A DNA stretch of 48,029 nt from an uncultured Verrucomicrobiota bacterium (GTDB lineage Bacteria > Verrucomicrobiota > Kiritimatiellia > RFP12 > UBA1067), in NCBI GenBank assembly GCA_945483525.1, contig CALYRV010000003.1, forward strand, positions 1 to 48,029, read 5' to 3'. The position numbers were made by a program, and so were the translations under genes. Below are positions 16,513 through 25,249 of this stretch, in pieces. Position 1 is the stretch's first letter; the number at the start of each line of letters is the position of its first letter. The notes under the pieces are model-generated. The model was not told where the DNA came from. It was given only the letters and a program-made list of their open reading frames with translations, and searched no databases.

Positions 16513-18836
16513 TACTTGTACTCCAGTTGAACTGTGGCTTTGCAATCACGGTCCGCGACGGCACGCAGCCAGTAAGCGCGGATATTCGAAATGTTGATGC
16601 GGTCTGCACTCTTGAATGTACGGAACGGAATCCATGTTCCAGTACCGGTGATGTCGAGCTCGATCGTGACGTTAGCTCCCTTATCGGACGAAACGGTAAG
16701 GAATTTCTCATCGAAACCGGTCATCAGATAAGGATCGGACGGAACGCCCTGCCTGACCTCGGTGTCCTTCCAGGGGCCGCCGATACCCGTCGGCTTGCCG
16801 AACTTCCAGAGGTCGTCGGCAACGCCGACCCAGAGCTGAGCCTTGCCGTCGTCGGACTTCACGACCTTGCCGAAATCCCCTTCTGGGACGATTCCGGAGA
16901 TGATGAAGAGCCCGCGCCACGTGCAGTAGTCGTACATCCACTCGCCCGGCGTCGAGACCGCGCGGATCTTCGCGTAACCGCCCGCGTTCTCGGCCGGCAG
17001 CTCGTAAATCACGCCCGCGAGATTGAGGAGGTCGCGCTCGGTGCAGCACTCGCGGCAGAGCCGTCCGGTCCGCGGCTCCTTCGTCGCATACGGGAAACGC
17101 CAGCGCCTGCCGTCGTCATCAGTGATGACCGCGGAAGCGGCATCGTACTCGTCGCCGAGTTTCTCCGCCGGATCAATCGCGAAATTCTTGCGCAGATCAG
17201 CGAGTTCCGCGGCGTCGCCGGACTTCTTCAGCCTGAGTTCCCCGTTCTCCGGGAGCATCACGTAAAGCGAATCGCCGACGCCGTATTCAAGCGGAATGTT
17301 CTCATCACCCTTCCCCGAACGGAGGATGCCGCGGCTTTCGACGGTCTTCGCCTTCGCAACCGCACGACGATCGAAGTTCGCGTAATTGAAGAACGCCGTC
17401 ACCTTCTCGGCGTCCTTGTTCGCGACAAGACGGATCCACGCGCCCTTCACGAACTTGAGATCATAAATGCCCGCGGAACGATTCTTGAGACCCGTCTTCA
17501 CCCACGTGCCGTCGCCCTTCTCGTCCACCTCGACGTCGAAGTCGAGGTCCCCAGCGACGTAAAGCGTGCGACTCTCGTAACCGTCCAGCAGATAGGGGTC
17601 AGAGAGCTGACCGGCCTTCACGTCATCCTCGTACCAGACCGCGCCGCGGCCGATGGCCGGGCCGAACGTGTCAAAGGCGGAAGGATCAAGGAACCAGAGC
17701 GAGCTGTTGGACTGCCCAGGGCCTCCCATCCTGCCCTTCGCCATGCGCTTGTTGAGGAATTCGTTCGCCGCCGTATCATCGCAGCCGAGCACCACCTTGT
17801 CGCCCCAGCGACAGAAGTCGCCGACGATCTTGAGGTAGTTGGAGCGCGGACGGATACCGGCGGAATTTCCAACGCTCATCGTCGCGGGGAAATGCCAGAA
17901 GGTCCCGTGCATCGTCATGAGGAAGTCGTCACCCTCGCCGATCTCGCGGATTCGCGGCCATTCAGTGTTCCAACCATGCGCTCCGTCGTAGGAATGGGAG
18001 CCCTTCGGAAGACGGTACTTGTGCCAGCCACCATCCTCGAGAATCATCAGGATCACACTGCGGTAGTCCCAGCCGATCGCCCACAGCGGATCCTTAGCCG
18101 GATCCTTCGCACCATGGATGCCGCCCTTCGAGGTGATGTCGGTGAACTGATTGCGAAGCACGACCTGCCAATTCTCCGCGCCCGGCTTGCCGTTCCACTG
18201 CGCAAGCACGCCGGCCTCGGTCGTGGGATCCTTCATCGCCGCCGGCGAGAACTCGCCGTTGTTGGCGTAGACGAGCCGGCCCTGACCGGAATAACCGCCC
18301 TTGCCGTGGTACCCTGGAAGCAGCACGCCGTCATGCTTGCCATACCCCTGGATGTTGCCGTCGCGGAAGAGCTCGGTGACCTTGAGGGTGTCGACGTCGA
18401 TCTCGTATACGCCTTCTTCCATCGTCATCGTGTAGATCTTCTTCGCCGGCTCGAAGAGATGCCGAGCAGAGGCGGTGAGCCGTCCGTAGAGATTGGTCGT
18501 GCCGTCGGGATTGATCGTGTCCATCACCCGGACCCCGCCCCGGGCGTCGATCGCATACGGACCGATGAAGAGCTGATTCGACTCGTCATGGATGAGCCGG
18601 TTCGCGGGCGTGCCGCCGATGGACTCCTTGCGGACGACCTTGGTGAAGTCGGACTTGATCTCGTAAAGCTTGTCCGTCGACCGGTTCGGCATGTGCGGAG
18701 CATAGGAGATCGCCCAGAGGGAGCCGGCCCACGGCACGACCGCACCAGTTCCGCATTCGCCTTCGCGATTATAGGTGTGAAGCTCGGGGTTAATGCCGGA
18801 GATCCAGGTCGCGGCGAGAAGAATTGTGGATATCAT
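16512..18836 (-). CDS. Large exported protein of unknown function with duplicated module
   Basis: 774-residue protein I cannot assign to a named family. A short hydrophobic N-terminus (MISTILLAATWISG) suggests export. The first 400 residues read like a beta-propeller or outcome-reporting fold (repeated W and G-D turns, for example GAVVPWAGSLWAISYAP and WAIGWDYRS), without a clear repeat period. A module of about 85 residues appears twice, at about 404-488 and 688-774. Both copies share SDPYL, a D-x-GTW core and a closing W-(I/L)R-x-(V/A)A segment. It sits between the TPR gene (3 bp gap) and FHA-MoxR (1 bp overlap), so it is firmly within the envelope operon. It may be a substrate or surface component of that system, but this rests on position only. 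Confidence 0.8.
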   Translation of the reverse strand: MISTILLAATWISGINPELHTYNREGECGTGAVVPWAGSLWAISYAPHMPNRSTDKLYEIKSDFTKVVRKESIGGTPANRLIHDESNQLFIGPYAIDARGGVRVMDTINPDGTTNLYGRLTASARHLFEPAKKIYTMTMEEGVYEIDVDTLKVTELFRDGNIQGYGKHDGVLLPGYHGKGGYSGQGRLVYANNGEFSPAAMKDPTTEAGVLAQWNGKPGAENWQVVLRNQFTDITSKGGIHGAKDPAKDPLWAIGWDYRSVILMILEDGGWHKYRLPKGSHSYDGAHGWNTEWPRIREIGEGDDFLMTMHGTFWHFPATMSVGNSAGIRPRSNYLKIVGDFCRWGDKVVLGCDDTAANEFLNKRMAKGRMGGPGQSNSSLWFLDPSAFDTFGPAIGRGAVWYEDDVKAGQLSDPYLLDGYESRTLYVAGDLDFDVEVDEKGDGTWVKTGLKNRSAGIYDLKFVKGAWIRLVANKDAEKVTAFFNYANFDRRAVAKAKTVESRGILRSGKGDENIPLEYGVGDSLYVMLPENGELRLKKSGDAAELADLRKNFAIDPAEKLGDEYDAASAVITDDDGRRWRFPYATKEPRTGRLCRECCTERDLLNLAGVIYELPAENAGGYAKIRAVSTPGEWMYDYCTWRGLFIISGIVPEGDFGKVVKSDDGKAQLWVGVADDLWKFGKPTGIGGPWKDTEVRQGVPSDPYLMTGFDEKFLTVSSDKGANVTIELDITGTGTWIPFRTFKSADRINISNIRAYWLRAVADRDCKATVQLEYK

Positions 18837-18839
18837 CGG

Positions 18840-20219
18840 TTACTTGGCCTTGAGTTTCTGGGAGACGGACATCATGCGCTCCGAGAGATCCTCGAAGCCG
18901 ATATCGGTGGAATAAACATCTTTATAGTACTGGTACGCCTTGTCAAGCTCTCCGGCATCCTCGGCGCAACGACCGAGCTGGTAAACCACCTTCTTCTTCA
19001 GATCATCCATCGTCGGAATCGCATCGCGCGCTGTCTCGAGCTGCATCACCGCCATATCGTTCTGGCCCTTGGCAAGGAAGCACATCGCGAGATAGTAGAG
19101 CGAACTCAGACGGTCCTTCGGAGACTTCTGCGCATGCTGAAGCTGCTCAAGCGCTTCGTCATAATACTCGTAAGTGTAGTACTGGACGCCCAAAAGGTAA
19201 CGCAGGTGTAGATCGTTCGGATAACGTTCGACACGTTGCGCAAGATCATCGAGAACATACTGGTTCTTCTCGGCCTCGATCTGCTGAGCCGTATCCTCGT
19301 CTCCCTGGGCACGCCAGGCATCAATGACCTGATCATAGTAAAGGATTCGAGTCTGCGAGAGCATGCGGTCAAGCTCAGGATCCATCGCGCCATTGACCTG
19401 AATCGCCTCTTCAAGGGCAGCGACCGCCTCCTCATAGCGCTTGGACTGCGTATAGATTCTCGCAAGCGCCCGACGGGCGTTCATGTTCTTCGGCTCCTTC
19501 GCGATTTGCTCAAGCTTCTCCTTGATGAGCAACTCCGCGTCGTCCCCGGTGACAACGGCCTTGTTCGCAGCATCAAGCTTGGCGGCCTGCTCCTTGTTCG
19601 CGATCAAATTCTGGAAGCCGCCCTTCTTGCCAGCGGTCTGCTCCCACCCGGAGTTCATCGTCGCACGAGCCTCGGTGTTCTTGAGAAGTTGGACGATACG
19701 CTGGTCGCCGGGCTTAAGCTCGGCAAGTTTAAGATAGGCGTCACGCGCCTTCTCCCAGCGATTGGCCATCGTATAATAGGTGGCGACACGCTCCAACAAC
19801 GAAGGGTCATTATTCGAGCACTCGTACGCCGCCTCAATCGTCAGCGCCGCAGCATCGGCGCGCCCAGCAGCCTCCGCAGCCTTAACCGCAGCCTCAATGT
19901 TGTCGGGGTCGAGCGGATTGAGCGAAAGCAGCTTCTCAGCCTCCAACATCGCCTCTGCGCCACGCCCCTTCTTTACAAGGCCCATGATCTTCTGGCGAGC
20001 CATCATATAACCGAGCTTCGCCCCGAAACCGACCTTGCCATTACGCTTGAAATTCGCTATCTGCGCCGCCCGGAGAAGCTTGCGCGTCTCCAAGACGTCG
20101 GGAGCCGCAGACACCGCCTCCATCAGCATATCAACGGCAAGATCATACTTGCCAGTCTCGAGAGCCTGACGCCCGCGATTAGTGAAGTTCTGGGCCTTCT
20201 GTGCCAAATCGACTGCCAT
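18840..20219 (-). CDS. TPR-repeat protein
   Basis: 459-residue protein made largely of tetratricopeptide repeats (for example QALETGKYDLAVDMLMEAV, ALARIYTQSKRYEEAVAALE, GVQYYTYEYYDEALEQLQHA, QLGRCAEDAGELDKAYQYYK). No signal peptide or membrane helix is evident, so it is probably cytoplasmic. A middle segment rich in Ala and Lys (about 195-225) interrupts the repeats. The ATG is preceded by AAGGAGGG with good spacing. TPR proteins are frequent neighbours of MoxR/Bat genes and usually serve as scaffolds. Its partner is not identifiable from sequence. Confidence 0.88.
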   Translation of the reverse strand: MAVDLAQKAQNFTNRGRQALETGKYDLAVDMLMEAVSAAPDVLETRKLLRAAQIANFKRNGKVGFGAKLGYMMARQKIMGLVKKGRGAEAMLEAEKLLSLNPLDPDNIEAAVKAAEAAGRADAAALTIEAAYECSNNDPSLLERVATYYTMANRWEKARDAYLKLAELKPGDQRIVQLLKNTEARATMNSGWEQTAGKKGGFQNLIANKEQAAKLDAANKAVVTGDDAELLIKEKLEQIAKEPKNMNARRALARIYTQSKRYEEAVAALEEAIQVNGAMDPELDRMLSQTRILYYDQVIDAWRAQGDEDTAQQIEAEKNQYVLDDLAQRVERYPNDLHLRYLLGVQYYTYEYYDEALEQLQHAQKSPKDRLSSLYYLAMCFLAKGQNDMAVMQLETARDAIPTMDDLKKKVVYQLGRCAEDAGELDKAYQYYKDVYSTDIGFEDLSERMMSVSQKLKAK

Positions 20220-20228
20220 AGACCCTCC

Positions 20229-20531
20229 TTACGATATCGCGATGCGGTCATCTCCAAGCGACTCCGCAACGCCCTTAGCCTTATAAGTTTTAAGCATGAA
20301 ATGGGTCGCCGTCGAAACCACCCCGTCAATCGTGGACAGGTCCTGCGCGACGAATTGCGCCACATCCTGAAGACTGTCTCCCTTGACGAAGACGAGCAGA
20401 TCGTAGGCGCCGGACATCAAAAAACACGCTTCCACCTGATCAAACTTGGACACCCTCTCGGCAAGCTTTCCGAAACCGCAGTCACGCTGTGGCGTGATCT
20501 TAAGCTCGATAACCGCATGAACGTCATTCAT
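20229..20531 (-). CDS. Stand-alone Lrp/AsnC ligand-binding (RAM) domain protein
   Basis: 100-residue protein equivalent to the C-terminal effector-binding domain of Lrp/AsnC regulators, with the characteristic strands AVIELKITPQ, VEACFLMSGAYDLLVFVKG and the closing TATHFMLKTYK. The DNA-binding helix-turn-helix is absent. Such single-domain proteins form ring-like oligomers that bind small molecules such as amino acids; the role here is unknown. A GTG at 20537 overlaps the LptE-like stop (GTGA), but the ATG at 20531 has GGAG 8 nt upstream and is preferred. The TPR gene starts 9 bp after its stop. Confidence 0.88.
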   Translation of the reverse strand: MNDVHAVIELKITPQRDCGFGKLAERVSKFDQVEACFLMSGAYDLLVFVKGDSLQDVAQFVAQDLSTIDGVVSTATHFMLKTYKAKGVAESLGDDRIAIS

Positions 20532-20533
20532 AT

Positions 20534-21052
20534 TCACTTCTCCGTTTTCGCATTGAAATCCATCTTGAGCACGTCATCAACTACATGCTGCGCAAGCAAG
20601 TCGGCTGCACGAGCGGTTGCATCACGAAGAGCCGTCGTACTGTCGTGCCCAGACGAAAACGGCGCCTCTCCAACATAAACACGGTTGTCAATCAGAATCC
20701 GCCCGTTAAGTTTGTCGATAACCGACACCATGGCGACGATCCGCATCGTCCCGCCGTAATACCGTGAGCCGATGCGGTAATTCGTCTCCACTCCGTATGT
20801 TGACACCTCCGTCACCGCTCCCTGGATCTCGAGCGCAGCACCATCGGACATCAGGCTGAAAGTTCCCTCTCGCTGGAACTCCCTAAGAACCTGCCGGGTC
20901 ACTAATGACGCCGACTCCGTAAGCGAAGATTCGTTACGGAAGGTTGGAACCTGCACCGAGCGCATCTTCGATGGTACGGACGACGTCCAGGTATATGAAG
21001 CGCAACCGGAAACTGATAACACCAGTAAAGCCACCGCCAGAAACCGCTTCAT
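20534..21052 (-). CDS. LptE-like outer-membrane lipoprotein
   Basis: 172-residue lipoprotein. The signal peptide ends in a lipobox (LSVSGC, Cys17), so it should be lipidated and sent to the outer membrane. The rest fits the LptE family: SKMRSVQVPTFRNES near the N-terminus, a beta-strand core and a C-terminal helix. LptE plugs the LptD pore in lipopolysaccharide export; LptD is not in the window. The match is by overall pattern, and short lipoproteins of this class are easily confused, so the name is tentative. The gene overlaps the preceding BamD-like stop by 4 bp and has a strong GGAGGAG site. Confidence 0.75.
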   Translation of the reverse strand: MKRFLAVALLVLSVSGCASYTWTSSVPSKMRSVQVPTFRNESSLTESASLVTRQVLREFQREGTFSLMSDGAALEIQGAVTEVSTYGVETNYRIGSRYYGGTMRIVAMVSVIDKLNGRILIDNRVYVGEAPFSSGHDSTTALRDATARAADLLAQHVVDDVLKMDFNAKTEK

Positions 21053-22077
21053 TTCAATTCTCCTCCGTTAGAAAGCTCGTCAATACGGGCTCGCGCCTCA
21101 GCTGCATGCGCCCCCTCAGGATAATCCTTGAGAAACACCCCATAGGCGTTAATCGCACTACGCTTTGTGCGCGTCCTCGAATCATAGAACTTCGCCGCAT
21201 TCCAGGCCTCGTCCTCCAGGATCGCCTCGGTCTCGCGCAGCCACTCATGCAACTCCGCCACCCGCCCCTCAGGCAGAACCACCCCAGTGAGCGTCTGCCG
21301 CAAGAACGCCGCGGTATCCCGTACCCGGTTGCGATTGTATTCGTGCCGACGAACAATGTTCATGCGCGTACGCGCTTCACGGTATGCAGCCTCCGTCGAC
21401 TCCTCGCCGACAGGATAGAGATTACGAAGATTCTCGTACACCGCTACCGCCTCGTACAACTGATCCTCGTCTTCACGCAATTCCGCGATTGTCAACATCG
21501 CCTTCGGCGTGAAGGAGGCGCCAGGCGCACGCAGCACCAGCGACTCGTATGCACGGCGGACATCGGTTGTATTGCGAAAATTGAAGAACACAATCGTCTT
21601 CCCCTCTTCCCGCATGATCTCCGCCAGTTTGTACATCTCGTCGGACACCATGGAAAAATCGCACTGCGAAGAATAGAAATCTAGCAGATAACGATACTCC
21701 TTGAACGCCTCCTCGTAATCAAGCTCGGATACGTACAACTCGGCGACCTTTAGTTGCGCCTTGCACGCCTCCGGAGCAGCCGGCCACTCCCGAACCAGCG
21801 CATCATAAGCACGCCGAGCACGAGAGATGGAACCGTTCGATTCCAGCTCCGCCGCCCAGGCGAATTGCGCAACGGGCGTCTCCATCTTCGGGCCGAAAAT
21901 AAACGAAAACCAGCTCGGCTCCTTCTTCGAAGGCTTGAAATTTCCTTCCTCTAGATCGAAACCCGGAAACGCATCAGTGGCATATCGTGCGTCGGGACCA
22001 TGCCCAACGCCCGGCGCGGCTACACCAGTGACAGTCGCGGCCAAAACGGACGCGAACAGTAACTCTTTCAATTTCAT
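21049..22077 (-). CDS. BamD/YbgF-like exported TPR protein
   Basis: 342-residue exported protein with a signal peptide (LLFASVLAATVTGVAA) and TPR-like helices resembling BamD, the helper lipoprotein of outer-membrane protein assembly (ARRAYDALVREWPAAPEACK, AVYENLRNLYPVGEE, AYGVFLKDYPEGAHAAEAR). There is no lipobox Cys, unlike classic BamD, so it may be periplasmic. It is the first gene of the twelve-gene envelope operon. The ATG is 8 nt from the extended -10 at 22086 and has no ribosome-binding site in the short leader, which suggests a leaderless start. The LptE-like gene follows with a 4 bp overlap. Confidence 0.8.
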   Translation of the reverse strand: MKLKELLFASVLAATVTGVAAPGVGHGPDARYATDAFPGFDLEEGNFKPSKKEPSWFSFIFGPKMETPVAQFAWAAELESNGSISRARRAYDALVREWPAAPEACKAQLKVAELYVSELDYEEAFKEYRYLLDFYSSQCDFSMVSDEMYKLAEIMREEGKTIVFFNFRNTTDVRRAYESLVLRAPGASFTPKAMLTIAELREDEDQLYEAVAVYENLRNLYPVGEESTEAAYREARTRMNIVRRHEYNRNRVRDTAAFLRQTLTGVVLPEGRVAELHEWLRETEAILEDEAWNAAKFYDSRTRTKRSAINAYGVFLKDYPEGAHAAEARARIDELSNGGELK

Positions 22078-22085
22078 AGTAAGAT

Positions 22086-22094
22086 ATTATAGCA
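22086..22094 (-). promoter_or_regulatory. Extended -10 promoter of the envelope operon
   Basis: Minus strand reads TGCTATAAT, with the hexamer ending 8 nt before the ATG at 22077. It lies directly against the T-tract of the preceding terminator, so the hairpin occupies the -35 zone, where GCCACA replaces any TTGACA-like sequence. The start point would fall at or very near the ATG. Confidence 0.6.
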
Positions 22095-22122
22095 AAAAAT
22101 CGCCTTTCATGTGGCGATTTTT
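22094..22122 (-). terminator. Rho-independent terminator after the metalloprotease gene
   Basis: A 10-bp perfect inverted repeat (AAAAATCGCC at 22095-22104 and GGCGATTTTT at 22113-22122) with an 8-nt loop. On the minus strand it ends in a run of six T. It begins at the TGA of the metalloprotease gene and ends the pcnB-mla operon. It could also work in the other direction because of its A/T flanks. Confidence 0.85.
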
Positions 22123-23528
22123 CAATGAGCGACTTTCCAGAACCTCTTCCACTCGTTACAGAAAAGTCGCAACGAATCTTCTGACGAAAAGGCCCGACTG
22201 ACGGCTTCCCGCATATCCTTGGTCTCGCTCAGCGCCTTGAAATAATCGCGCTTCAGATTCTTGAAAGGATCGTGTCGAACTTCACGCATACCGTGCTCCA
22301 TAAAGTACGCGATAGTCCATGCCAGTCGATAATTTGTCCGTCGTTGCACGTCCGTCCCCGCGTAGAACTGCGAATAATCCATCGCCAACAGCCGCGGCAA
22401 CGCCAGCTCCATCTCATCCCACTGCTCCTCCGTCAAGGGCAGGTCGAACGTATCCCGTCCCTCGTCCTCGAAATACTGCGCATACCCCTCGTTGAGCCAA
22501 GGCGATACCGGAATCATCGCCGTCGCATAGGAAAGATACTGATGAAACGCCTCGTGACGAAACGTTCGTCGCAGCTCGGCACGATCCCCGTCTTCTGGCA
22601 ACGCCGCCACCAACTCGCGCCTCGATGGACTCCAGTATGCAGCCGCCCACTGCATGTCCTCGCCGGCCGCCGCCAGGAAGTCCGACCGACTTCTGTATAT
22701 ACGGGCGACGGACAACACATCGGACGTGTCGACATCGGTCGGCAGCGCCGCGGCGAATCTGCCTCGCCATACCGCCAAATCATTCGTCAACGAGTTCACA
22801 AACACCCGCGCATCCCTTAAATCATCCAGAATCACGAAATCCTCGCCCGCCGTAACGTGCCACCGCTTATAGGCAGACACCGAATGCGCCGCATCCCGCT
22901 TCAACAACTCACGCTCCGACGGCTTCGCCTTCTTCCCCTTCCGCTCGCCATTCCCAATTTCCCGTTCCTCATTGCCCGTTTCCAGCTCTGCAAGCTCTTT
23001 CCAGAACTCGTCCTCAAAACGATCCTTCATCGCGCGGCAATCATCACCTTCCGGCAGATCCCAGATGGCGACGGACCAGTGATCCGACCTCACGGGCAGG
23101 AACGCACAGACGATCGCGGGAAGATTCGTGCCTTCATAATAACGGACGTCCTTCATGCCCCTAAACTTCTGCCGAGGACGAACGAAATTCTCAGGAATCT
23201 CAGACTGCAGCAACGCAGACAGCCCCCGCCGGAGCTGTTCATCATCGCGCTTATCCGGCTTAACCTTCGAATCCTCATAATCCCTGCGCGTCTCAATCCC
23301 CGCAACCGCCGGCGGCAATACGTTCAGACTAGCCAGCGTGAAACTCCGGCGACTATCACCGTCAAACCAGGAGCCGGTGACGGACTGCGAATACCAGAGC
23401 TCGTCCGTATGATAACGGTCCTCCAGACGAACCTTCCCGCCTTCCCGGACCAGCCAGCCTTCCGCGCGCGGCATCTCGACTGGTTCTGGAGTCGTGAAAA
23501 AGAACGATGCTAGCAGGAACGAGATCAC
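22122..23528 (-). CDS. Exported gluzincin-type metalloprotease
   Basis: 468-residue putative zinc peptidase. A short hydrophobic N-terminus (MISFLLASFFF) suggests export. The catalytic HExxH is present as RHEAFHQYL, and about 20 residues later WLNEGYAQYFED provides the Glu that completes a gluzincin site. The overall pattern resembles DUF1570-type peptidases. A loop at about residues 182-194 is encoded by a 36-nt heptamer array. The start is GTG, overlapping the mlaD-like stop by 4 bp (GTGA). It is the last gene before the terminator. A role in envelope protein turnover is inferred from its place after the Mla genes. Confidence 0.82.
   Translation of the reverse strand: MISFLLASFFFTTPEPVEMPRAEGWLVREGGKVRLEDRYHTDELWYSQSVTGSWFDGDSRRSFTLASLNVLPPAVAGIETRRDYEDSKVKPDKRDDEQLRRGLSALLQSEIPENFVRPRQKFRGMKDVRYYEGTNLPAIVCAFLPVRSDHWSVAIWDLPEGDDCRAMKDRFEDEFWKELAELETGNEEREIGNGERKGKKAKPSERELLKRDAAHSVSAYKRWHVTAGEDFVILDDLRDARVFVNSLTNDLAVWRGRFAAALPTDVDTSDVLSVARIYRSRSDFLAAAGEDMQWAAAYWSPSRRELVAALPEDGDRAELRRTFRHEAFHQYLSYATAMIPVSPWLNEGYAQYFEDEGRDTFDLPLTEEQWDEMELALPRLLAMDYSQFYAGTDVQRRTNYRLAWTIAYFMEHGMREVRHDPFKNLKRDYFKALSETKDMREAVSRAFSSEDSLRLFCNEWKRFWKVAH
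22948..22983. repeat. Heptanucleotide array in the metalloprotease gene
   Basis: Plus-strand units are CCATTCC, CAATTTCC, CGTTCCT, CATTGCC, CGTTTCC: four 7-mers and one 8-mer, 36 bases, equal to 12 codons. It encodes a hydrophilic segment (ETGNEEREIGNG) between predicted helices. The layout (7, 8, 7, 7, 7) is identical to that of the array at 3765-3800, though the unit sequence differs. Confidence 0.65.
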
Positions 23529-24505
23529 AGCGCACCAGTGGCAAGTGACGAAAACGTGGCGATCGGCGTGGTGTCACGATAATTGTCAAGAATCTGACGA
23601 ACGTCGAAGATAAGACCCTCGACCTCGTTGTACATACCGTCATCCTTCATCAACCTGCCAAGTGTACCCTGTCCGTTCTTCGCCCGATCCACCATTTCAT
23701 TAAGCGAGGCAAGCAACCTCTTGGCGCTCTCTGAAACCTCTCTAACATCTCCCTTCACACTGTCGCCAAAATCCATCGATTCACACGCCTTCCGGAACGC
23801 GGAAATGCCGTCCCGCAGCTCCTGCACCAACTTCTCATCGTCAAACCGCGCGGTAATCGAATTCGCGTGCGCAAAAGCCGCCTTCGCCTCGAATACCGTG
23901 GACGTCACGTCGTTATACAGGGAAACGTCTTTCGACAGCATCCTTCCAGCAAGTCCCTCTCCCGCCTCTACACGGGAAACGATCGCCTCGGCCTTGGCGG
24001 AGATGGAACAGACATTGGAAATCGTGTTACGAATCTCGTCAGACTCAGTAATCTCCTTCAGGTTGTTCGCGACCTTGGCCACATCGCGCATCCAGTCAAT
24101 CGGATCGGAGCCGGTCAGCTCGGCGGACGAATAATCGATCTCCTCACCATCGCCCTCGTCAAGCTGGAGGTAATTGCCCCCGAGCATCGTCAGTGCGCAA
24201 ACCGTCGCGGAATAGCCCGTGCGGATCTTGACAGACTTATCAACCTGAAGCCGCACCTTGAGTCCGTCATCGGTTAGCTCGATCCTCTCGACCGCCCCGA
24301 CCTTCGTGCCGCGATACATGACCGCGTCATGCTCCTTGAGCCCTCCTACCGCTCGGAAGTTAATCGTCATCGGCACCCGCTCCTTGCCGTTGACGATATC
24401 GACGCCAGAGATCACGATTGTAAAGTAGCCGAGCGCCAGCAGAACCGCCAACATGAAGATTCCAGTGATCAGATCCGAAAACGCGTGACTCTTCCTTCTT
24501 TTCAT
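23525..24505 (-). CDS. MlaD/MCE-family lipid transport protein
   Basis: 326-residue MCE-domain protein, the periplasmic substrate-binding part of an Mla-type lipid transporter. It has one N-terminal membrane helix (ITGIFMLAVLLALGYFTIVI), an MCE domain at about residues 45-120 (INFRAVGGLKEHDAVMYRGT, YSATVCALTMLGGNYLQLDEG), and a long helical C-terminal part (about 130-300) with GEGLAGRML and GQGTLGRLMKDD repeats typical of MlaD-like proteins. It overlaps mlaF by 4 bp. Confidence 0.92.
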   Translation of the reverse strand: MKRRKSHAFSDLITGIFMLAVLLALGYFTIVISGVDIVNGKERVPMTINFRAVGGLKEHDAVMYRGTKVGAVERIELTDDGLKVRLQVDKSVKIRTGYSATVCALTMLGGNYLQLDEGDGEEIDYSSAELTGSDPIDWMRDVAKVANNLKEITESDEIRNTISNVCSISAKAEAIVSRVEAGEGLAGRMLSKDVSLYNDVTSTVFEAKAAFAHANSITARFDDEKLVQELRDGISAFRKACESMDFGDSVKGDVREVSESAKRLLASLNEMVDRAKNGQGTLGRLMKDDGMYNEVEGLIFDVRQILDNYRDTTPIATFSSLATGAL

Positions 24506-25206
24506 ACCGTATCCCCTTTCATCGCCGCGATGAATTCACGGACATCTGGATTCTGTGATTTAACAAATTCCGCCGGCGCAGAACATTCGACAACCCTGCC
24601 GTCCTTGATAAGCAGCATCCGGTCGGCGATCTTAAGCGCGGACGGGATATCATGAGTGACTACTATCGACGTGATGCCGAATTCGACGTTAAGCTTCTTA
24701 ATGAGCGCATTAATATGAACACTCGTGACCGGATCGAGGCCAGATGTCGGCTCGTCATAGAGAATGACGTCCGCCTCACAGACAATCGCCCTGGCAAGTC
24801 CCGCGCGCTTCTGCATGCCGCCGGAGATCTCTGACGGATACTTGTCAGCCGCATCCGCAAGCCCTACCGCCGCGAGCGCTTTCATCACCTTCTCCTCAAT
24901 TCTGTCATCGGGAAGGTTGGTTGTCTCCTTAAGCGGCAGCGCCACGTTCTCCCAAACCGTGAGCCACGCAAGCAACGCGCCGGATTGAAAAAGATAGCCA
25001 ATACGATCCGTCGCCAACTCAATTTCTCCCGAATCCGGCTCGATGAGACCAACGATATGCTTAAGCGTCACCGACTTGCCAGTGCCCGAGGGACCGGTAA
25101 TGCAGACCACTTCACCCTTGTTGACCGAGAATGAGATCCCGTCCAGAACCTTGCCGGCTCCGAAACCCTTCGTCACATCGCGAAACTCTATGACTTTACC
25201 TTCCAT
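24502..25206 (-). CDS. MlaF-like ABC transporter ATPase
   Basis: 234-residue ABC ATPase that would power lipid transport with the MlaE-like permease. Walker A (GPSGTGKS), the signature (SEISGGMQKRAGLARAI), Walker B (DVILYDEPTSGLDP) and the His switch (VVTHD) are all complete. SGGMQKR is typical of the MlaF/Mkl branch. The ATG has no clear ribosome site; a 43-bp gap separates it from the permease gene. Confidence 0.95.
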   Translation of the reverse strand: MEGKVIEFRDVTKGFGAGKVLDGISFSVNKGEVVCITGPSGTGKSVTLKHIVGLIEPDSGEIELATDRIGYLFQSGALLAWLTVWENVALPLKETTNLPDDRIEEKVMKALAAVGLADAADKYPSEISGGMQKRAGLARAIVCEADVILYDEPTSGLDPVTSVHINALIKKLNVEFGITSIVVTHDIPSALKIADRMLLIKDGRVVECSAPAEFVKSQNPDVREFIAAMKGDTV

Positions 25207-25249
25207 CAGTCATTTGACATTGCACTACACCGCTAACCCGCACCTGATT

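Noticed and set aside
16527..19211. Plus-strand open frame of 894 codons
   Set aside because: It lies opposite the exported protein and TPR genes and shows the Arg/Asp/His/Val bias of an antisense frame; no known motif or ribosome site.
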